Part shown: in pieces, positions 60,771-64,000 of the stretch
Layout of the letters: every line of letters begins with the position of its first letter
Numbering within the stretch: the stretch's first letter is position 1
Origin: an uncultured Butyricicoccus sp.
GTDB taxonomy: Bacteria; Bacillota; Clostridia; Oscillospirales; Butyricicoccaceae
Direction of reading: 5' to 3'
Length of the DNA stretch: 64,000 nt
Assembly (NCBI GenBank): GCA_959018045.1
Contig: CAUEJN010000002.1
Coordinates: 9,910 to 73,909, forward strand
Notes under the pieces: generated by a model
Databases searched by the model: none
Seen by the model: the letters and a program-made list of their open reading frames with translations, nothing else
What the model was told of the DNA's origin: nothing
Translations under genes and position numbers: made by a program

Positions 60771-62072
60771 TTACTGAATCATAGAGCGCAGGAACTGGGA
60801 CAGGATGCTGCCGAAGTCCCCGCCGTTAAGCGTGCTCGGGCTGCTGCCGCCCGGATTGGACGGATTGGGCGCGGTGTTCTCATTGTGCACCGTGCCGTAC
60901 CAGTTGGTCAGACGGTCGGCCATGCCGGATGCTGCCGGGATGGAGCCGTAGCGGAAAAAGACGCAGCCGCCGACGTTGTCCTTGTTTTCGAGGTATGCCA
61001 GGCTGTCGAACAGCGGGTCGGTGGTCGTCCACACACCGGTCGGATTGTCCGCGCAGCGGTACGCGCCCATGCCGATGTACAGATGCACGTCAGAGCCTGC
61101 GACGGCATCGTTCCACCAGTCGGCCAGGGTGGCGAAGTCGGCCAGCTTGTGACCGATCTCCCAGTAGATCTGGGGGATGATATAGTCTACCAGACCGTTT
61201 TCAATCCAGTACAGGCTGTCGGCGTAGCTCGAGACATAGTGCTCGCTGCCGTTTGTGTTGGAGCCGCGGGGATCGGTGGACTTGTTGGCCCAGATGCCCG
61301 ACGGGCTGATACCGAACTGGATGTCCGGGTCGATGTTGTGGACGGCGGTGTCCAGCTGGGCAATCAGCTGGTTGACGCTGTCGCGTCTGAAGTCCGCGAT
61401 GTTGGAAAAACCGCTGCCATACTTCTGATAGGTCGCACTGTCGTTGAAATCGGTGCCCGGATAGAAATAGTCGTCCATGTGCAGACCATCCACGTCGTAA
61501 TTCTGTACGATTTCGACCGCGCCGCGGGTCACAAGATCGCGTACTTCGGGGATACCGGGGTTAAAATAGTAGTTGCCGTCCGAGTACTTGACCACCCAGC
61601 CGGGGTTCATCTTGGCCGGGTGCGTGCTGGGCAGCGCGTTCCACTCGGTATCCTTGCTGCGGGTGATGCGGTAGGGGTTAATCCACGCGTGCAGCTCCAG
61701 ACCGCGCTTGTGCGCCGCCTCGACCCAGTATCCGAGCGGATCGAAACCGCCCTGCGGAGCGGTGCCGACCGAACCGGTCAGGTACTTGCTCCACGGAAAG
61801 AGATCGGACTTGTAAAGCGCATCACCCGACGGTCTGACCTGTAAAAAGACCGCGTTGAGACCCCACTTGACGCAGTTGTCCAGAATCTCGTCGGCCTCGG
61901 CGCGGAGCTTGTCAGGATCGGTGGTTGGAGACGAGGGGTAGTCCAGATTGTAAACTGATGACACCCAAACGCCGCGCATTTCCTCGGAAGCTGAGGGCGC
62001 TGCAAACGCCGGGGTCACCAGGGTGAGCACGCACACGAGTACGAGTGCGAGCAAACGGAAAGATCGTTTCAT
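60771..62072 (-). CDS. Secreted glycoside hydrolase-like GH10 (DUF187) protein
   Basis: A 433-residue exported protein. Signal peptide MKRSFRLLALVLVCVLTLVT ending TPAFAAPSA. The body matches the GHL10/DUF187 barrel: EEMRGVWVSSVYNLDYPSSP, GLNAVFLQVRPSGDALYKSD, HKRGLELHAWINPYRITRSK, YDVDGLHMDDYFYPG, FGISPSGIWANKSTDPRGS, and VDYIIPQIYWEIGHK. Relatives act on peptidoglycan or other glycans; a candidate acid is the Asp pair in HMDDY. The last 40 residues are Pro/Gly/Ser-rich. ATG 62072 follows AGGAGG by four bases. Confidence 0.9.
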   Translation of the reverse strand: MKRSFRLLALVLVCVLTLVTPAFAAPSASEEMRGVWVSSVYNLDYPSSPTTDPDKLRAEADEILDNCVKWGLNAVFLQVRPSGDALYKSDLFPWSKYLTGSVGTAPQGGFDPLGYWVEAAHKRGLELHAWINPYRITRSKDTEWNALPSTHPAKMNPGWVVKYSDGNYYFNPGIPEVRDLVTRGAVEIVQNYDVDGLHMDDYFYPGTDFNDSATYQKYGSGFSNIADFRRDSVNQLIAQLDTAVHNIDPDIQFGISPSGIWANKSTDPRGSNTNGSEHYVSSYADSLYWIENGLVDYIIPQIYWEIGHKLADFATLADWWNDAVAGSDVHLYIGMGAYRCADNPTGVWTTTDPLFDSLAYLENKDNVGGCVFFRYGSIPAASGMADRLTNWYGTVHNENTAPNPSNPGGSSPSTLNGGDFGSILSQFLRSMIQ

Positions 62073-62290
62073 AGTACCTCCTAAGATGCCAGGGTCGTGC
62101 AGACCGCCCGCGGAACGAAACCTCGAACGATGCATGAAAACAAACTACCCGGCACAGCCGAGTGCGTGCTGCGCGGGAAAGCTCTCTTTCATCCTAACAT
62201 TTTGCCTGGAATTTCGCAAGGGGCTTGACGCAGCTTCTAAAAAATCGTATGCTAAAAAGAAAGCAAATACCCCGGAAAAGAAGGGATAAG

Positions 62291-63142
62291 ATGGAACAAA
62301 AAAAGGCTCTTGCCCTGCATGACCTGTCGGCCATCGGACGGGCGGGACTGACGCAGGCGATGAGCGCGCTGACCGCAATGGGTCACCAGTGTATTCCCTT
62401 GCCGACTGCGGTCTATTCCTCACACGCGGGCATTCCCGGCTTTGTCGCACAGGATCTGACCGACTGGCTTTCGGGTGCACTCGGACAGTACGAGACGCTG
62501 GGATTGCGTTTTGACGCGGTGCTGAGCGGCTTTCTGAGCGCACCGGCACAGGTGGGGTGCGTCAGACGCGCGGCGGCATGTAAACAGCCGAATGGTATCC
62601 TGCTGGTCGACCCGGTCATGGGCGATAACGGCAAATTATATAAAATCTGCACCCCGGAACTGGTCGACAGCCTGCGGCAGCTGTGCCACATGGCCGACTA
62701 TATCACCCCGAACGTCACCGAGGCAGCCGTCTTGCTGGACTTACCGGCTGATACGACCCCCAAGAGCATGACCGAGGCCGAGAACTGGGTGCATAGATTG
62801 TGTGAGCGGTACGAGACGCGCACGGTGCTGACCGGACTTGGAGACGAGAGAACCGTTTTCACCCTGTGCGGACAGGACGATACCGTCCAGACCGTAACCA
62901 ATCCCCGGATTGGGGCATACTATCCGGGCACGGGTGACTTGTTCGCCGCCGTGCTGACCGGCTCCCTTTTGCGCGGGGATTTGCTCAGAGACGCAGCCAG
63001 CCGCGCGGCAAACTTCGTGTGCGACTGCATCCGCGCAACCGCACAGATGGATAGTCCGCCACAGTGGGGCGTCATCTTGGAACCACAGCTTTGGAGGTTG
63101 TACGATGAAGGAAAGTTTAGAGGAAATCGCACTGTATTATAA
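62291..63142 (+). CDS. pdxK: Pyridoxamine/pyridoxal kinase
   Basis: A 283-residue PfkB-superfamily kinase that phosphorylates vitamin B6 forms to make pyridoxal phosphate. ALHDLSAIGRAGLTQAMSAL, LPTAVYSSHAGIPGF, LLVDPVMGDNGKLYK, YITPNVTEAAVLLDL and the anion-hole signature YYPGTGDLFAAVLTGSLLRG match. The C-terminus overlaps the next gene by 38 bases. The start follows AGAAGGGATAAG. No promoter is convincing in the 200 bases upstream. Confidence 0.92.
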   Translation: MEQKKALALHDLSAIGRAGLTQAMSALTAMGHQCIPLPTAVYSSHAGIPGFVAQDLTDWLSGALGQYETLGLRFDAVLSGFLSAPAQVGCVRRAAACKQPNGILLVDPVMGDNGKLYKICTPELVDSLRQLCHMADYITPNVTEAAVLLDLPADTTPKSMTEAENWVHRLCERYETRTVLTGLGDERTVFTLCGQDDTVQTVTNPRIGAYYPGTGDLFAAVLTGSLLRGDLLRDAASRAANFVCDCIRATAQMDSPPQWGVILEPQLWRLYDEGKFRGNRTVL

Positions 63143-63563
63143 AAATCAGGGCGCACCGAGTGACCAGTCCGCACTTTTGAGCTGCCTGCGCGAAGCACAG
63201 CAGGCTTGCGGCGGTATGCTGGACGCCGAAGCACAGCAGATTCTCGCGGATGTGCTGGATGTCAAGCCCGCCTACTTGCAGGCCGTGGCAAAACGCATCT
63301 CGGATTTGAAGCTGTCGGGCGCGAGCCATACCCTGACAGTGTGTCAGGGAGTGAATTGCAGCAGAGAGGGCAAAAATATCCATCGATATCTGGAAGATGA
63401 ACTGGGAGCAAAACCCGGAAAGACGTTTTTAGGTGGAAAGTGGATGTATCAGACCGTCGGCTGCCAGCGTGCATGCCGTACGGCGCCGAACGTCCGCGTA
63501 GACGGCCAGCTCATGACCGGAATGACTCTGGAACGACTCAAGGAAATCTTGCAGAAGGGTTAA
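63105..63563 (+). CDS. NuoE/HydE-like [2Fe-2S] thioredoxin-fold protein
   Basis: A 152-residue protein with the fold of the 24-kDa subunit of complex I and of NAD-dependent hydrogenases. The four [2Fe-2S] ligands are present: C-x4-C in LTVCQGVNCSREG and C-x3-C in QTVGCQRACRTAPNVRVDGQ. Normally such a subunit is followed by NuoF-like and hydrogenase genes; here none follows, so it may act alone or with distant partners. ATG 63105 has GGAGG inside pdxK, showing coupled translation. Copy N begins at its stop. Confidence 0.88.
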   Translation: MKESLEEIALYYKNQGAPSDQSALLSCLREAQQACGGMLDAEAQQILADVLDVKPAYLQAVAKRISDLKLSGASHTLTVCQGVNCSREGKNIHRYLEDELGAKPGKTFLGGKWMYQTVGCQRACRTAPNVRVDGQLMTGMTLERLKEILQKG

Positions 63564-63792
63564 ACCACCGCACCCCTTGCTGAAGCTTTCGCCAGCCTTT
63601 CTCGAAAGGCTGCGGGTTCTCAGGGCAGAGCCCTGAGCCGGACTCCGCAGAGTCCGGAATCCCCTTTGATTCCCGGTGTCCGCCCCGGGAATCAATAAAC
63701 TCTCGTTTTGATCGCTCGCCTCAGCGAGCGAAACTTCCCCGCGCACAAAGTGCGCTCATTAAGACCCAACCTGCCGGATTGGGTCTTTCTTT
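63564..63792. repeat. Composite hairpin-array element, copy N (single arm)
   Basis: Tail CACCGCACCCC four bases after the NuoE-like stop, M1 (AGCCTTTC/GAAAGGCT), M2 (CTCAGGGC), M3 (CGGACTC/GAGTCCG), M4 as TTGATTCCCGG/CCGGGAATCAA, M5 (CGCTCGC/GCGAGCG), M6 (GCGCACaaaGTGCGC) and M7 (AAGACCCAA/TTGGGTCTT with T-run). A C-rich, G-poor tract follows (63793-63852). Confidence 0.9.
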
Positions 63793-63885
63793 TCCCCCTG
63801 CCACCGCGCTACACCTAAAAATACACCCGTATTCCACCCCCTTCCCCACCTCAAAAACATTTTTTAAAAAACTTGAAAATTTATG

Positions 63886-63914
63886 TTGACATTCCCCGGA
63901 AACGCTGATATAAT
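63886..63914 (+). promoter_or_regulatory. Promoter of the tRNA-Gly gene
   Basis: -35 TTGACA (63886-63891), 17-bp spacer, -10 TATAAT (63909-63914), full consensus. Confidence 0.85.
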
Positions 63915-63947
63915 AAATATCGTTCCGAGCGAACACCACAGAGAAAT

Positions 63948-64000
63948 GCGGATGTAGCTCATCTGGTAGAGCGCCACCTTGCCAAGGTGGAGGTAGCGAG
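63948..64000 (+). tRNA. tRNA-Gly (anticodon GCC), cut by the window end
   Basis: Acceptor start GCGGATG, D-arm AGCTCATCTGGTAGAGC, anticodon stem CCACC/GGTGG with loop TTGCCAA giving anticodon GCC. The T-arm and 3' end lie outside the window. More tRNA genes may follow. Confidence 0.93.

Overview
The window is a stretch of chromosome with about 58% GC by eye, from a low-branching, anaerobic member of the Clostridia. The best guess is a butyrate-producing Oscillospirales / Butyricicoccaceae-like organism. Supporting signs are an adjacent bcd-etfB-etfA block, a pyruvate phosphate dikinase with C. symbiosum-type residue numbering, a siroheme sulfite/nitrite reductase, AUU-initiated infC, two NSS transporters, strong AGGAGG ribosome sites and TTGACA-N17-TATAAT promoters. 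The species assignment is inference. Apart from one AT-rich gene (53937-54752), base composition is even and I see no phage, transposase or CRISPR array.

Layout. 1-2.5 kb: a cut-off membrane gene under an iron-box-like operator, an F420-hydrogenase-beta-like Fe-S protein and a probably broken small membrane gene. 2.5-10.2 kb: ppdK, a Cof-type phosphatase, a zinc-ribbon membrane protein, a DUF3796/XRE pair, and a GntR-ABC operon. 10.6-12.1 kb: YjbQ and rfbA. 12.4-19.7 kb: ftsK, a flavoprotein, then a two-component system with two YbjN genes between regulator and kinase. 19.9-24.2 kb: bcd-etfBA and a TepA/ClpP-like protein. 24.2-26.1 kb: a cluster of DnaA boxes and a SARP/BTAD regulator. 26.6-31.2 kb: two tandem NSS transporters and an M18 aminopeptidase. 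31.8-39.4 kb, minus strand: prfA-ywlC-coaE, ydcF, an ABC-F ATPase, a GDPD-fold pseudoenzyme and a cyclophilin. 39.6-46 kb: a GT2 glycosyltransferase, YesL, and a GH4-PfkB-LacI sugar operon. 46-51 kb: a 32-residue mini-gene, azlCD, an S-layer protein and the siroheme reductase. 51.3-53.9 kb: a 30-residue mini-gene, a 6S RNA, DUF1292, and the L20-leader/infC-rpmI-rplT operon. 53.9-64 kb: an AT-rich orphan, trmB/malQ, a HAD-LUD fusion, a HEPN/degenerate-MNT pair, an acyl-ACP thioesterase, a GH10-like lipoprotein-type hydrolase, pdxK, a NuoE-like protein and a tRNA-Gly cut by the window end.

The most striking signal is not a gene. Fourteen intergenic regions carry one family of composite elements, about 220-550 bp each, built from a fixed order of six to ten short perfect hairpins ending in an intrinsic-terminator-like hairpin. 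At every locus at least one outer end lies close to a stop codon. Stem sequences differ between copies but pairing is kept, including compensatory changes in otherwise conserved stems. Between convergent genes the element is double, two arms head to head. I know of no named family that matches. A second non-coding highlight is a 490-bp region with five perfect DnaA boxes plus seven near-matches, far from any visible dnaA gene.
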